Source: Candidatus Thiothrix sulfatifontis
Lineage (GTDB): Bacteria; Pseudomonadota; Gammaproteobacteria; Thiotrichales; Thiotrichaceae
Direction of reading: 5' to 3'
DNA: 64,000 bases
Assembly (NCBI GenBank): GCA_022828425.1
Contig: CP094685.1
Location: forward strand, 868,001-932,000
Of the stretch, positions 8,006 through 17,306 are shown piece by piece; position 1 is the stretch's first letter; each line of letters opens with the position of its first letter. The position numbers and the translations under genes were made by a program. The notes under the pieces are model-generated. The model searched no databases, had not been told where the DNA came from, and saw only the letters and a list, made by a program, of their open reading frames with translations.

Positions 8006-9724
8006 GTGGCAATCGTGCTGTTGGCAACGCTCACGTTAGCCACGGTTTATTACGCGGTACACCAAAACGCCGCCGAACGTTTGCAGCAAAAAACCGAGGC
8101 GTTGTCCCAGCAATTGGTGGGGCAACTCACTGTCGAATTGGAAAAACACGGTTATCTGCCAGAATTATTGGGGCAAGCCCCCGCCGCCCGTGCGCTCTTA
8201 GCCAACGCCACTCCCGACCCTGAACGCTTAGCGGCTTTCAACCGTACCCTGGAAACGGCGAACCGGATTGCTAGAACAGCGGATATTTACCTGATGCGCG
8301 CCGATGGCATGACCATTGCCGCAAGTAATTGGAATACCCAAGCCTCCTTCATCGGTAAAAATTTTGCGTTTCGGCAATATTTTCAGCAGGCGATGCAAGG
8401 GCAACTGGGGCGTTATTATGCTTTGGGGACAACCTCGAAAAAACGCGGCTATTATTTCGCTCATGCCATCCCGGATGCACAGGGTAAGCCCTTGGGCGTG
8501 ATGGTGGTTAAAGTGGACATCAATACCCAAGAGGCGCAATGGCAGCAAGACAGTGCCGAATTCATGGTGACGGATTTAAACGGTGTGGTGTTTATGTCCA
8601 GCCAAGAAACATGGCGTTTGCAAACCTTGCAGCCGTTGTCAGCGTTGACGCAAGCGGCCTTATTTCACAATCAGCGTTACGATCAGCAAGCCCTTAACCC
8701 TTTGTCTTGGCGCTCGCGGATTGACCCTGCGTTGGAATTGCAACGGGTGGATACCGGCACATACGATTATTTAGTGCACAAACGCGCCATGCCGTTTATT
8801 GATTGGAATGTCTACATTCTCACCGATTGGCGCAGCGTCACCCGTCCGGTGGTGGTAACGGTGGCAATGACCGCTTTCATGCTGTTGCTGACTTTATTGC
8901 TGGTGTACGTGCTGTGGAAAAATCAGCGCCAACGCCGTGAATACGAGCAAAAAGCCCGCGAAGATTTGGAGGCAAAAGTCGCCGAACGCACCCGCGAATT
9001 ACAACACACCCAAGAAGAATTGGTGCAAGCCGCGAAAATGGCAGCATTGGGGCAGCTTTCCGCTGGCATCAATCATGAACTGAATAACCCGCTGACCGCG
9101 ATTCGGGCGTATGCCGACAATGCCACGCAATTTCTCGCCATTGGCAAGCCGGAAATGGCGCACCACAATTTGCTGGAAATTGTCAGCCTGACCGAGCGTA
9201 TGGCGACCATTACTCGCCAGTTGAAAACCTTTTCGCGCAAAAGTGCCGGGCAAATTGAGACGTGTGATTTGCACTGGGCATTGGATTCGGCATTAAGCAT
9301 TGTGCAACCCAAATTGGCGCAAACCCGCATTGTGTTGGCGCAACAGCGCGATGCTGCAACGCGCTACGTGCAAGCCGATTTGGTGTGGTTGGAACAAATT
9401 CTGGTGAATTTAATCAGCAATGCCGCCGAAGCCGTGGAAGAACAAGCCGAACCACGGGTGTGGGTAACGTTGCAAGCACACGCCGAGCAGGTGGACATTA
9501 GCGTGCGTGATAACGGCACGGGAATTAGCGAAGCCGCCATGCCACATGTATTTGAAGCGTTTTTCACCACTAAAATTATTGGCAAAGGCTTGGGGCTGGG
9601 CTTGTCGATTTCTTACCGGCTGGCGCGTGACATGAACGGGCAGTTACGGGTAGCCAATGCACCGCAAGGTGGTGCAATATTCACGCTCACCTTGCAACAA
9701 GCCGCCGCCGGAGAGACCGAATGA
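8006..9724 (+). CDS. Membrane sensor histidine kinase, Cache/DctB type
   Basis: About 572 aa. Two transmembrane segments (about residues 2-20 and 285-305) bracket a periplasmic Cache domain containing RTADIYLMRADGMTIAASNW and GYYFAHAIPDAQGKPLGVMV, as in DctB. A coiled coil with KVAERTRELQ leads to the H-box (MAALGQLSAGINHELNNPL), N-box (EQILVNLISNAAEAV) and G-boxes (DNGTGIS, GLGLGLSIS). It should phosphorylate the regulator whose ATG overlaps its stop. GTG 8006 leaves almost nothing before the first membrane helix; the frame is open further upstream without ATG, GTG or TTG, so translation may start near the preceding stop at a rare codon. Confidence 0.88.
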   Translation: MAIVLLATLTLATVYYAVHQNAAERLQQKTEALSQQLVGQLTVELEKHGYLPELLGQAPAARALLANATPDPERLAAFNRTLETANRIARTADIYLMRADGMTIAASNWNTQASFIGKNFAFRQYFQQAMQGQLGRYYALGTTSKKRGYYFAHAIPDAQGKPLGVMVVKVDINTQEAQWQQDSAEFMVTDLNGVVFMSSQETWRLQTLQPLSALTQAALFHNQRYDQQALNPLSWRSRIDPALELQRVDTGTYDYLVHKRAMPFIDWNVYILTDWRSVTRPVVVTVAMTAFMLLLTLLLVYVLWKNQRQRREYEQKAREDLEAKVAERTRELQHTQEELVQAAKMAALGQLSAGINHELNNPLTAIRAYADNATQFLAIGKPEMAHHNLLEIVSLTERMATITRQLKTFSRKSAGQIETCDLHWALDSALSIVQPKLAQTRIVLAQQRDAATRYVQADLVWLEQILVNLISNAAEAVEEQAEPRVWVTLQAHAEQVDISVRDNGTGISEAAMPHVFEAFFTTKIIGKGLGLGLSISYRLARDMNGQLRVANAPQGGAIFTLTLQQAAAGETE

Positions 9725-11062
9725 TTGCCCCGAATGTTCTGTTGGTTGATGATGAAAAAACAGTCCGCGATGCCACAGCGCAATCGCTGCTGCTGGCGGG
9801 GAATGAAGTGCAAACGTTTAGCCGCGCCGTTGACGCTTTGCCATTAATCACGGCGGAATTCGAGGGCGTGATTATTTCCGACATCCGAATGCCGGAAATG
9901 GATGGCTTGGAATTTCTGCAACAGGTCTTGCGCATTGACCGCGACTTGCCAGTAATTTTGATTAGCGGACACGCAGATGTAGCAACGGCAGTCAGTGCGA
10001 TTCGCAACGGCGGTTACGATTTACTGGAAAAACCGTTTTCCAATACGCAATTGGTGGAGGTGTTGAAACGCGCCGGTGATAAGCGCCGCCTTACCTTAGA
10101 AAATCGCGCTTTGAAAGAAGCCTTAGCCAATCAAACCCGCCCCGGCCCGCGCATTATTGGGCAAACCCCGGCGATTATGCTGTTGCGTAAAATGATTACC
10201 CGCATTGCGAATGTGAATGCCGATGTGTTGGTCATGGGTGAAACCGGCACCGGCAAAGAGTTGGTGGCGCGTTCTATCCACGAACAAAGCCAGCGCCGCG
10301 ATCACAATTACGTGGCGATTAACTGCGCGGCGATTCCCGCCAGTTTGTTGGACAGTGAATTATTCGGGCATGAAGCAGGCGCATTCACCGGCGCAAAAGG
10401 CAAGCGCATTGGCAAGTTTGAACACGCCAATGGCGGCACGCTGTTTCTGGATGAAATCGAAGGAATGCCGCTGACCACGCAAGCGCCGTTATTGCGGGTG
10501 CTGCAAGAACGCCAGATTGAACGACTGGGGTCGAACAAGCTGATTCCGCTGGATATTCGGGTCATCGCCGCCACCAAGGTCGATTTGAAAGATGCTGCCG
10601 AACGCGCGGAATTTCGCCGCGATTTGTATTACCGCCTGAATGTGGTGACGCTGGAAATTCCCCCGCTGCGAGCGCGGCGCGAAGACATTCCCTTGCTGTT
10701 CCAGCATTTCGTGTTGATTGCGGCGGCGCGTTGTGAAACCGAAGTGCCGCCGCTGAATAGCCGCGCCTTGCACGTATTGATGGGGCATGACTGGCCGGGG
10801 AATATCCGCGAATTGCGCAATATTGCCGAGCGTTATGTGCTATTGGGGGAGGCTTACAACTTTGATGAACGCGGGTGATCGGCTGGAAGGGCTGTCTTTG
10901 ACCGAACAAGTGGCGTGTTTCGAGAAAACCTTGATTGCACAGGCATTAAATCACCATCAGGGCAATACCCGTGCGGTGATGGATGCGCTGGATGTGCCAC
11001 GCAAAACCCTGACCGACAAAATGAAAAAATACGGCTTAGAGCGCGAACAGTTTCGGGAATAA
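9721..11062 (+). pseudogene. Sigma-54-dependent response regulator, DctD type, split by a +1 frameshift
   Basis: The receiver domain (DDEKTVRDA, phospho-acceptor in IISDIRMPEMDG, Lys in EKPFSN) and AAA+ domain (Walker A GETGTGKE, GAFTGA loop, FLDEIEGMP) are complete in the frame from 9721, which stops at 10878 after NFDERG. The Fis-type HTH (EKTLIAQALNHHQGNTRAVMDALDVPRKTL, abbreviated here as two joined stretches) continues in the next frame to 11062. Removing one G from the GGG at 10873-10875 joins them as NFDERGDRLEGLS, a normal 446-aa regulator. It pairs with the upstream kinase by an ATGA overlap. It may be a true lesion, a sequencing error or recoding; an ATG at 10865 could restart the HTH part. 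Confidence 0.85.
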
Positions 11063-11107
11063 CGAACGCGCCCAGAAACCGCTATACTCTGGCTTTTACC
11101 CAGCATC

Positions 11108-13825
11108 ATGCAAACCCCTATGCCAAGCAATAGCCGCAAACCGCTCGTCCTCGTGGACGGTTCATCCTACCTGTTCCGCGCTTTCCACGCGCTCCCCCCG
11201 CTGACCAATGCACACGGCGAACCCACCGGCGCAATGCACGGCGTATTGAATATGCTGGATAAATTGCGCAAGGATTACGACCCCGAACACATGGCGGTGA
11301 TTTTCGACGCACCCGGCAAAACCTTCCGCGATGACCTTTACCCGCAATACAAAGCCAACCGCCCGCCGATGCCGGACGATTTGCGCTGCCAGATTGAACC
11401 CTTGCTGACGATTATTCGAGCGCAAGGCTACCCGCTGCTGATTATTCCTGACGTGGAAGCCGATGACGTAATCGGCACGTTAGCGGTGCAATACGATGGC
11501 AAAGTGATTATTTCCACCGGCGACAAAGACATGGCGCAATTGGTAGATGAGCGCGTTCACCTGATCAATACCATGAGCGGGCATTACGCCGACCCCGCTG
11601 GCGTGGTGGAAAAATTCGGGGTTGCGCCAGAACGCATCCGCGATTACCTCGCGCTGATTGGCGATACCGTGGATAACGTCCCCGGTGTCAACAAAGTTGG
11701 CCCTAAAACAGCGGTCAAATGGCTGGACGAATACGGTTCGCTGGAAAACATTATGGCACGAGCCGCCGAGTTCAAAGGCAAAATCGGCGAAAACCTGCGT
11801 GAAGCCTTGGCGCATTTACCGCTGTCTTTCGAGCTGGTCACGATTAAGTGCGATGTGGAACTGGATTTGCAGCCGGAAACGTTGGCGTTTGCTCCGCCGG
11901 ACGTGGAAACCTTGCGGGCGCTGTATGAGCGGTATGGGTTTCGGACGCGGTTGGCGGGGTTGGATAAGGAGGAAAAAGCAGAGGAAGGTAATCAATCTAT
12001 TTCTCCCGCTCCCGCCGCAACCTACACCACCATCCTCACCCAACCCGACCTAGACGCTTGGCTAACCCGCCTGCAAGCCGCCGCCGAATTCGCCTTCGAC
12101 ACCGAAACCACCAGCCTCGATTACATGGAAGCTGAAATCGTTGGCGTGTCTTTTGCGATTGCGGCGGGCGAAGCCGCTTACCTGCCATTGGCGCACGATT
12201 ACCTCGGCGCACCGCCACAACTCAACCGCGAAGCAGTGTTGGCGCAACTCAAGCCATTGCTGGAAGACCCCACTATTCGCAAAATCGGGCAAAACCTCAA
12301 ATACGACCGCAGCGTCTTGATGAATCACGGGATTACCTTGCGCGGCATTGCGCACGACACCATGCTGCAATCGTATGTGCTGGATTCGACCGCCAGCCGT
12401 CACGATTTCGACACGCTGTGCGCCAAACACCTCAACCACACCACCATCAGCTTTGCCGACATTGCCGGTAAGGGCAAAAACCAACTGACGTTTAACCAAG
12501 TTGCGTTGGAACAAGCCACCCCGTATGCGGCGGAAGATGCCGATTACACCCTGCGCTTGCATCAGCATTTCTGGGCGCAACTGCAAGCCCTCGACGGGCA
12601 GCGCAAGCTCTACGAAAGCGTGGAAGTGCCGCTGGTGAGCGTGCTGTCGACGATTGAGCGCAATGGCGTGAAAGTCGACGCGGCGATGTTGGCGCGTCAC
12701 AGCCAAGAACTCGAAACGCGGATGCATTCCGTGATGTTGGAGGCTTACGCGGCGGCGGGGCAGGAATTTAACCTTGCCTCACCCAAGCAATTGGGGGAAA
12801 TCCTTTACACCAAGCTCGGTTTGACCGCGCCGCGCAAAACGCCCAAGGGTCAGCCGTCTACCGCCGAAGACGTGTTGGAAGAACTCGCGGATATGGGGCA
12901 TGAATTACCTAAGCTGATTTTGGTGCATCGTGGGTTGGCGAAACTCAAATCCACGTACACCGACAAATTGCCGCAGCAAATTAACCCGCGTACCGGGCGC
13001 GTGCATACCTCTTACCATCAGGCGGTGGCTTCGACCGGGCGGTTGTCGTCGTCAGACCCAAATTTGCAGAATATCCCGATTCGCACTGAAGAAGGGCGGC
13101 GCATTCGCCAAGCGTTTATCGCGGAAAGCGGCTGTCAATTGCTGGCGGCGGATTATTCCCAGATCGAATTACGCATTATGGCGCATTTGTCGCGTGATGC
13201 CGGTTTGCTGAATGCGTTTGCGCAAGGGCTGGATGTGCATCGCGCCACGGCTGCGGAAGTCTTCGGCACACCGTTGGCGGACGTGACCACGGAACAACGT
13301 CGAGCGGCGAAGGCGATTAACTTCGGGCTGATTTACGGGATGTCGGCGTTTGGTTTGGCAAAACAGTTGGGCGTGGATCGGCGTGATGCGCAAGATTACG
13401 TCAATCTGTATTTCGCCCGTTACCCCGGTGTGAAACAGTACATGGATGACACCCGCGAACAGGCACGCGCCCAAGGCTATGTGGAAACGCTGTTCGGGCG
13501 GCGTTTATTCCTGCCGGATATTCATTCAAAAAATGCCGCTACCCGTCAGTATGCAGAGCGCACGGCGATTAATGCGCCAATGCAAGGCACTGCGGCAGAT
13601 ATTATTAAGAAAGCGATGCTGGCGGTGGATGCATGGCTGCAAAACAGCGGCTTACGCACCAAAATGATTATGCAGGTGCACGATGAACTGGTGTTTGAAG
13701 TGCCGGAAAACGAAATGGCAACGGTGCGCGAACACGTGGTTGCGCTAATGACGAATGCCGCAGCGTTAGCAGTGCCATTGTTGGTGGAGAGTGGGGTGGG
13801 GAATAATTGGGATGAGGCGCATTGA
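11108..13825 (+). CDS. polA: DNA polymerase I
   Basis: 905 aa. Fills gaps and removes RNA primers in replication and repair. The 5'-3' exonuclease domain (about 1-290) has [26 protein letters not shown] and [12 protein letters not shown]. The 3'-5' proofreading domain (about 320-510) retains its acidic motif [14 protein letters not shown], so proofreading is probably active. The polymerase domain has [14 protein letters not shown] (motif A), [16 protein letters not shown] (motif B) and VHDELVFEV (motif C). A second ATG at 11120 is equally good. Transcription ends at the hairpin just downstream. Confidence 0.97.
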   Translation: MQTPMPSNSRKPLVLVDGSSYLFRAFHALPPLTNAHGEPTGAMHGVLNMLDKLRKDYDPEHMAVIFDAPGKTFRDDLYPQYKANRPPMPDDLRCQIEPLLTIIRAQGYPLLIIPDVEADDVIGTLAVQYDGKVIISTGDKDMAQLVDERVHLINTMSGHYADPAGVVEKFGVAPERIRDYLALIGDTVDNVPGVNKVGPKTAVKWLDEYGSLENIMARAAEFKGKIGENLREALAHLPLSFELVTIKCDVELDLQPETLAFAPPDVETLRALYERYGFRTRLAGLDKEEKAEEGNQSISPAPAATYTTILTQPDLDAWLTRLQAAAEFAFDTETTSLDYMEAEIVGVSFAIAAGEAAYLPLAHDYLGAPPQLNREAVLAQLKPLLEDPTIRKIGQNLKYDRSVLMNHGITLRGIAHDTMLQSYVLDSTASRHDFDTLCAKHLNHTTISFADIAGKGKNQLTFNQVALEQATPYAAEDADYTLRLHQHFWAQLQALDGQRKLYESVEVPLVSVLSTIERNGVKVDAAMLARHSQELETRMHSVMLEAYAAAGQEFNLASPKQLGEILYTKLGLTAPRKTPKGQPSTAEDVLEELADMGHELPKLILVHRGLAKLKSTYTDKLPQQINPRTGRVHTSYHQAVASTGRLSSSDPNLQNIPIRTEEGRRIRQAFIAESGCQLLAADYSQIELRIMAHLSRDAGLLNAFAQGLDVHRATAAEVFGTPLADVTTEQRRAAKAINFGLIYGMSAFGLAKQLGVDRRDAQDYVNLYFARYPGVKQYMDDTREQARAQGYVETLFGRRLFLPDIHSKNAATRQYAERTAINAPMQGTAADIIKKAMLAVDAWLQNSGLRTKMIMQVHDELVFEVPENEMATVREHVVALMTNAAALAVPLLVESGVGNNWDEAH

Positions 13826-13836
13826 TACAATAAAAG

Positions 13837-13859
13837 AACCCCGCAATGCTTGCGGGGTT
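13837..13859 (+). terminator. Rho-independent-type hairpin after polA
   Basis: AACCCCGCAA and TTGCGGGGTT form a perfect 10-bp stem with a 3-nt loop, 12 bp after the polA stop codon. An A-rich stretch precedes it, so it can also serve the convergent gene at 13894. Confidence 0.85.
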
Positions 13860-13893
13860 AAGAACTTAATGTGTTTGACTGGTTTATTTATTG

Positions 13894-14346
13894 TTAGCCA
13901 TAAACCATTACGGGACCTACACGGCAGAAACCGGCAATGCCAATAGGTTTCTTGTCACAATTATCCAGAGCGACTACTGTGACCACCAAGTAGAAGACTT
14001 TGCCACATTTAGCACTGTCGCCTGCGAGCCACTCACCAGGAATATCAATGTCAACGCAATCTGGAGCCGGGTTGCAATTGTCCATTGGCAACTCGACACA
14101 TTTATCGCGATCCGCTCCTGTGCCAATGGATTCTGCGGCAACGCAGATACACCATGTGCCGCAGATCAGCTTCTTGATCGCAGCAGCCAGTTCAACACAT
14201 ACCCTGACGGTGTATTTTCCATCTTTGTTGATGATGTTTACCGGCGCATAATCGGGTGCTTCCAGTAAATCTACCCCAATAGTAGCTCTCAGTTGATCCC
14301 GGAATGCAGGTGGAAACTCCATAACGCATTTAAATGTACAGTTCAT
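13894..14346 (-). CDS. Cys-rich protein of unknown function
   Basis: 150 aa from ATG 14346 (GGAG 9 nt upstream); the frame runs back to 14457 but that extension lacks a ribosome site. I do not recognise the family. Twelve cysteines are spread over the length, several in short spacings (GTWCICVA, MDNCNPAPDCVDIDIPG), and there is no signal peptide. The spacing suggests metal or Fe-S binding, or a disulfide-stabilised beta fold. It is divergent from the two paralogous genes at 14583 and 15317 and shares their intergenic region, so the three probably belong together. Confidence 0.65.
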   Translation of the reverse strand: MNCTFKCVMEFPPAFRDQLRATIGVDLLEAPDYAPVNIINKDGKYTVRVCVELAAAIKKLICGTWCICVAAESIGTGADRDKCVELPMDNCNPAPDCVDIDIPGEWLAGDSAKCGKVFYLVVTVVALDNCDKKPIGIAGFCRVGPVMVYG

Positions 14347-14448
14347 AATACTAATCTCCAATTTAACAACGGATTGTTCCCGCTTCTTAGCCGTTAGGTG
14401 GAAGGGGGATTTTAGACCGGCAACCTCTGTTGTCGGCTTGGGGTTAAG

Positions 14449-14480
14449 CTTAGGCACGGTTACTTAGGTAAGTACTTAGG
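14449..14480. promoter_or_regulatory. Three CTTAGG direct repeats between divergent genes
   Basis: CTTAGG occurs at 14449, 14463 and 14475, spaced 14 and 12 bp apart, in the 236-bp gap between the Cys-rich gene and the unknown gene at 14583. The last two sit in near-identical contexts (TTACTTAGG and GTACTTAGG). Direct hexamer/heptamer repeats about one helical turn apart are the usual operator form of SARP regulators, and one is encoded 1.1 kb away. This is a suggestion only. Confidence 0.4.
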
Positions 14481-14582
14481 CAGATTTGAGAAATATCTAT
14501 GCAAGTTTTAAGTGGTGTTTAATCACCAGACATTAAGCTGCAAGTCCAATATCTGTAACAGCACTGAGGGTAGGAATACACC

Positions 14583-15314
14583 ATGAGTCAAAGAAAGAAA
14601 TCTGCTGCAAAAAGTGATGCGCTTAGTGCAGCCGTACCTAGAGCCAATGGTAACGGTTATGACTGCAAGTCACTGGCGACTTTTATCGTTGATTATCAAA
14701 CTTATGTCGATGAAACCGATAAGCAGCGGTTCAAAACCCTTGTTACCCAGATGGATGTGGAAACTGATACCGCCCGTACAGAAGAATGGGGCAGTATCGA
14801 GCGTATCAAGCCGTGTGAGTGGATGCAGCAACGTCTGGATGAAATCTTGGCAATTCAAGGTATCGAGAATAGACAAACACCGTTGGAGACACTACCAGCA
14901 GCTCCTTTGAATGCCCGTATACTCGCTTATCAGATACGCTCACCTTCAGGTTCGCTTCGGGCAGAACCTCCCTTTATACAGGTTCAACAGATTATGTTAG
15001 CGGCGAGCAGCAACTTTGATCTGGACATTGAGTTTACGCTGGAAGGTTTATCGGCATCCAAAGATAAGTCATTGGGGGGCTATCATGCAGGGTGTCACGT
15101 CATACCCTGCGGCAGTTATCAGGAAACAATGTGCTTGCAGGGTGACAGGCAACGCCAACTGCCGGTGGGTAAAAATATCGAAATCGCCTATTTGGAAGCA
15201 TTGCAATTGCCAGCGGGTGATTATGAGACCTGGCTATCGGTAACACCGGATGCCGCAGGTAGCTGCCCTGATTTGGTGAAAGGACCAAGTATCAGGGTCA
15301 TGGAGGAAACCTAA
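14583..15314 (+). CDS. Unknown two-domain protein; N-terminal half paralogous to the next gene
   Basis: 243 aa, no signal peptide or membrane segment. Residues 25-98 (SLATFIVDYQ, FKTLVTQMDVE, EEWGS, KPCEWMQQRL) match the whole product of the following gene at about half of positions. Residues 110-240 look like a beta-sandwich: alternating hydrophobic strands, a GYHAGCHVIPCGSYQ segment and a final PAGDYETWLSVTPDAAGSC. I do not recognise either domain. The next start is 2 bp after this stop, so the two form an operon. Start ATG 14583 follows AGGGTAGGAA. Confidence 0.65.
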   Translation: MSQRKKSAAKSDALSAAVPRANGNGYDCKSLATFIVDYQTYVDETDKQRFKTLVTQMDVETDTARTEEWGSIERIKPCEWMQQRLDEILAIQGIENRQTPLETLPAAPLNARILAYQIRSPSGSLRAEPPFIQVQQIMLAASSNFDLDIEFTLEGLSASKDKSLGGYHAGCHVIPCGSYQETMCLQGDRQRQLPVGKNIEIAYLEALQLPAGDYETWLSVTPDAAGSCPDLVKGPSIRVMEET

Positions 15315-15316
15315 AA

Positions 15317-15562
15317 ATGAAGGTTAATGATGGCTGGGAATCGTTAGGAACATTTATTGTTGAGTATCAGGCGCAGACTGAGACCAAAAATGAGCAGCAG
15401 CAGTTCAGAACCCTAGTGACGCAAATGGATGTGGAAAAAGATGACGAAGCCGACTCCAATGAGTGGTCAGGTTTGGAGGTTGAAGCCCCGTGTGGCTGGA
15501 TCGGTATGCGTTTGTTGGGGAAACTTACTAGCTTGTTCGGCGTCAGAGAGGAGGATGAATAG
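15317..15562 (+). CDS. Small unknown protein, single-domain paralogue of the upstream gene
   Basis: 81 aa. The core (SLGTFIVEYQ, FRTLVTQMDVEKD, NEWSG, APCGWIGMRLLGKL) repeats the N-terminal half of the 243-aa neighbour, including the invariant TLVTQMDVE and P-C-x-W. An acidic tail (REEDE) ends it. A strong GGAGG lies 9-13 bp before ATG 15317, inside the upstream reading frame, pointing to translational coupling. It converges with the SARP-type regulator with 6 bp between stops. Function unknown. Confidence 0.65.
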   Translation: MKVNDGWESLGTFIVEYQAQTETKNEQQQFRTLVTQMDVEKDDEADSNEWSGLEVEAPCGWIGMRLLGKLTSLFGVREEDE

Positions 15563-15568
15563 CTGCTA

Positions 15569-16894
15569 TTATTTAGCTGTTTGACGGATTTGATTGAGTA
15601 GCTGAATGGTTTTTGCGCAAGGCTCCAGATTGAGTTCCTTTTTCAATGCGGCTTCACAGACTTGATATTGCCGTTGTGCCATCTGCCGTTGCCCCATTTT
15701 CAGGTAACAGCGCATGATGCGCCGATGGGCTTTTTCGTTACAGCTATCCAACATCACCGCTTTTTGCCATAACGTGGCACATTCCTGATATTCGCCTGCT
15801 TCCATCATCCTATCCCCTAGATATTCCAGTACACTTAGGTATTTCATTCTGTATGCTTGACGGATTAGGCTTGCCCATTCTTCATCATCCTCCAGTAAGC
15901 AATCTCCCTGATACAAGGCTTCGGCAAGACGGTAGCTGGCAATTGCCTGCGTGGTATCATTGCGAGTGTCGTGTTGTTGCGCTATTTTGATATGCTGGTC
16001 GAAGGCTTCTGTATCTACCCACAGGGACAAGGCTGGATTGATGGAATAACAGTCATCCTTGTAACTCACAAACGTAAAGGTCTTATGGTAGCGGGATAAG
16101 TCCTGACGCAGGTAATAAATGGAAACATTGAGATTATTGCGCGCAGCACGTGCGTCAATTTCCGTCCAGAAGGTTTCCATCAAGCGTTCTTTGCGCACTG
16201 GCGCGGCGCGGTGAAGTAGCAAATATTTGAAAATTTTCTGTCCTTTGCCGCGAGGCCAACGCTTGATTTCGCGGTTATGTAGGCTGGCTTTAAATTCTCC
16301 GAATAGGTGTACCGACAGTTTTAATTCTTGCTCAGCAGAAGAAATTTCAGCTCGTTCCTTCTTTTGCAAAGGGGGTGGTGCGTCATAATCGGCGACATGT
16401 GTTTGTGGGGTGCTACCTTTTGCTAAAGGAGAGACAAAGGGTGGGGGGGACTCGTGAGTAAGTTCCTGTTGGGGCAAGTGCAGCACTTCATCAATTAGCC
16501 TGCCAATATTATCCCAGTAGTGAGCCTGCAATACCTCGCGCTCATCAATTTCTGCATCGGCTCTGGTTCTGATCTGCTTACAGATTTCCTGCATCCGTTT
16601 TAACTGGTTAGCTACACTGGTTTCTTGATTGTGAGCATACTGCAAGCGTTGCCATGAATGATGCAGGTCCAACAGGATTTTCACATAGCCCTGACACAGT
16701 TGCACGGCATGTTCCATCAGGGGACTATTCGGTGAAATGCTTAGCACATGTTGTGCTAATGTTTCACTTTCACACAGATAGCCCAACAATTCCTGTTGCC
16801 GCCCAACTCCGTTTGGGGTGTTTTCCCAGTTGTTACCTTGATGCTTTTCAGACCCTTTATCAATACCAATATGGTTAGTATGAGTCGTTGTCAC
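15569..16894 (-). CDS. SARP/BTAD-type transcriptional regulator with N-terminal extension
   Basis: 441 aa from GTG 16894, which has GGGAGA 9 nt upstream; the frame can start at GTG 16915. Residues about 1-190 are a helical extension of unknown role. Then comes an OmpR-like winged helix (LSVHLFGEFKASLHNREI, RGKGQKIFKYLLLHR, RNNLNVSIYYLRQDLS), followed by a TPR-like bacterial transcriptional activation domain (YRLAEALYQGDCLLEDDEEW, AHRRIMRCYLKMGQRQMAQ). SARP regulators activate nearby clusters by binding direct repeats. The nearest candidates are the three genes at 13.9-15.6 kb. The 390 bp upstream hold an AT-rich region with a T8 run but no gene. Confidence 0.8.
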   Translation of the reverse strand: MTTTHTNHIGIDKGSEKHQGNNWENTPNGVGRQQELLGYLCESETLAQHVLSISPNSPLMEHAVQLCQGYVKILLDLHHSWQRLQYAHNQETSVANQLKRMQEICKQIRTRADAEIDEREVLQAHYWDNIGRLIDEVLHLPQQELTHESPPPFVSPLAKGSTPQTHVADYDAPPPLQKKERAEISSAEQELKLSVHLFGEFKASLHNREIKRWPRGKGQKIFKYLLLHRAAPVRKERLMETFWTEIDARAARNNLNVSIYYLRQDLSRYHKTFTFVSYKDDCYSINPALSLWVDTEAFDQHIKIAQQHDTRNDTTQAIASYRLAEALYQGDCLLEDDEEWASLIRQAYRMKYLSVLEYLGDRMMEAGEYQECATLWQKAVMLDSCNEKAHRRIMRCYLKMGQRQMAQRQYQVCEAALKKELNLEPCAKTIQLLNQIRQTAK

Positions 16895-17306
16895 ACTTTT
16901 GATTCTCCCACGCACGATTGCGGTTTTCCGCTACGGCTGGTGTCTCCCCTCGCTACGCCAGTAAAATGTTCAGTTTTGCGCTTTTTTTTGCGCAATTAAG
17001 ATAACTATTGTGTTAATGATTGTTTCTAAAAATCTGAGTTATTGTTAGGTTAGATAATTAGAAGTTAATAATTTAACATGATTGTCAACAGATTCTCATG
17101 AGGCTCCCTTGATGTGTTTACTAAAATAGACCAGTCATACGCTCATTGCCAGATAAGAATATCTATCAGCGTAAGGTTTTGATCTTATAGTTAGTACTGT
17201 GTCGATACGCTGAAAAATAACAAATGTTGTGATGCTGGTATTTCAGTCAAAGTGTTGCTGAATCAAGACCAATGCTCTGATGCTGACCTAAGAATTTACC
17301 TTGGTA

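Noticed and set aside
10865-11062. Separate small HTH protein
   Set aside because: Its sequence is exactly the missing C-terminal Fis domain of the sigma-54 regulator, so a frameshift is the simpler reading. Reinitiation at ATG 10865 is only kept as an alternative.
16975-16995. T8 run between two GCGC blocks near 16985 as a terminator
   Set aside because: GCGC and its partner flank the T-run instead of preceding it, and no gene ends there; it lies upstream of the regulator.
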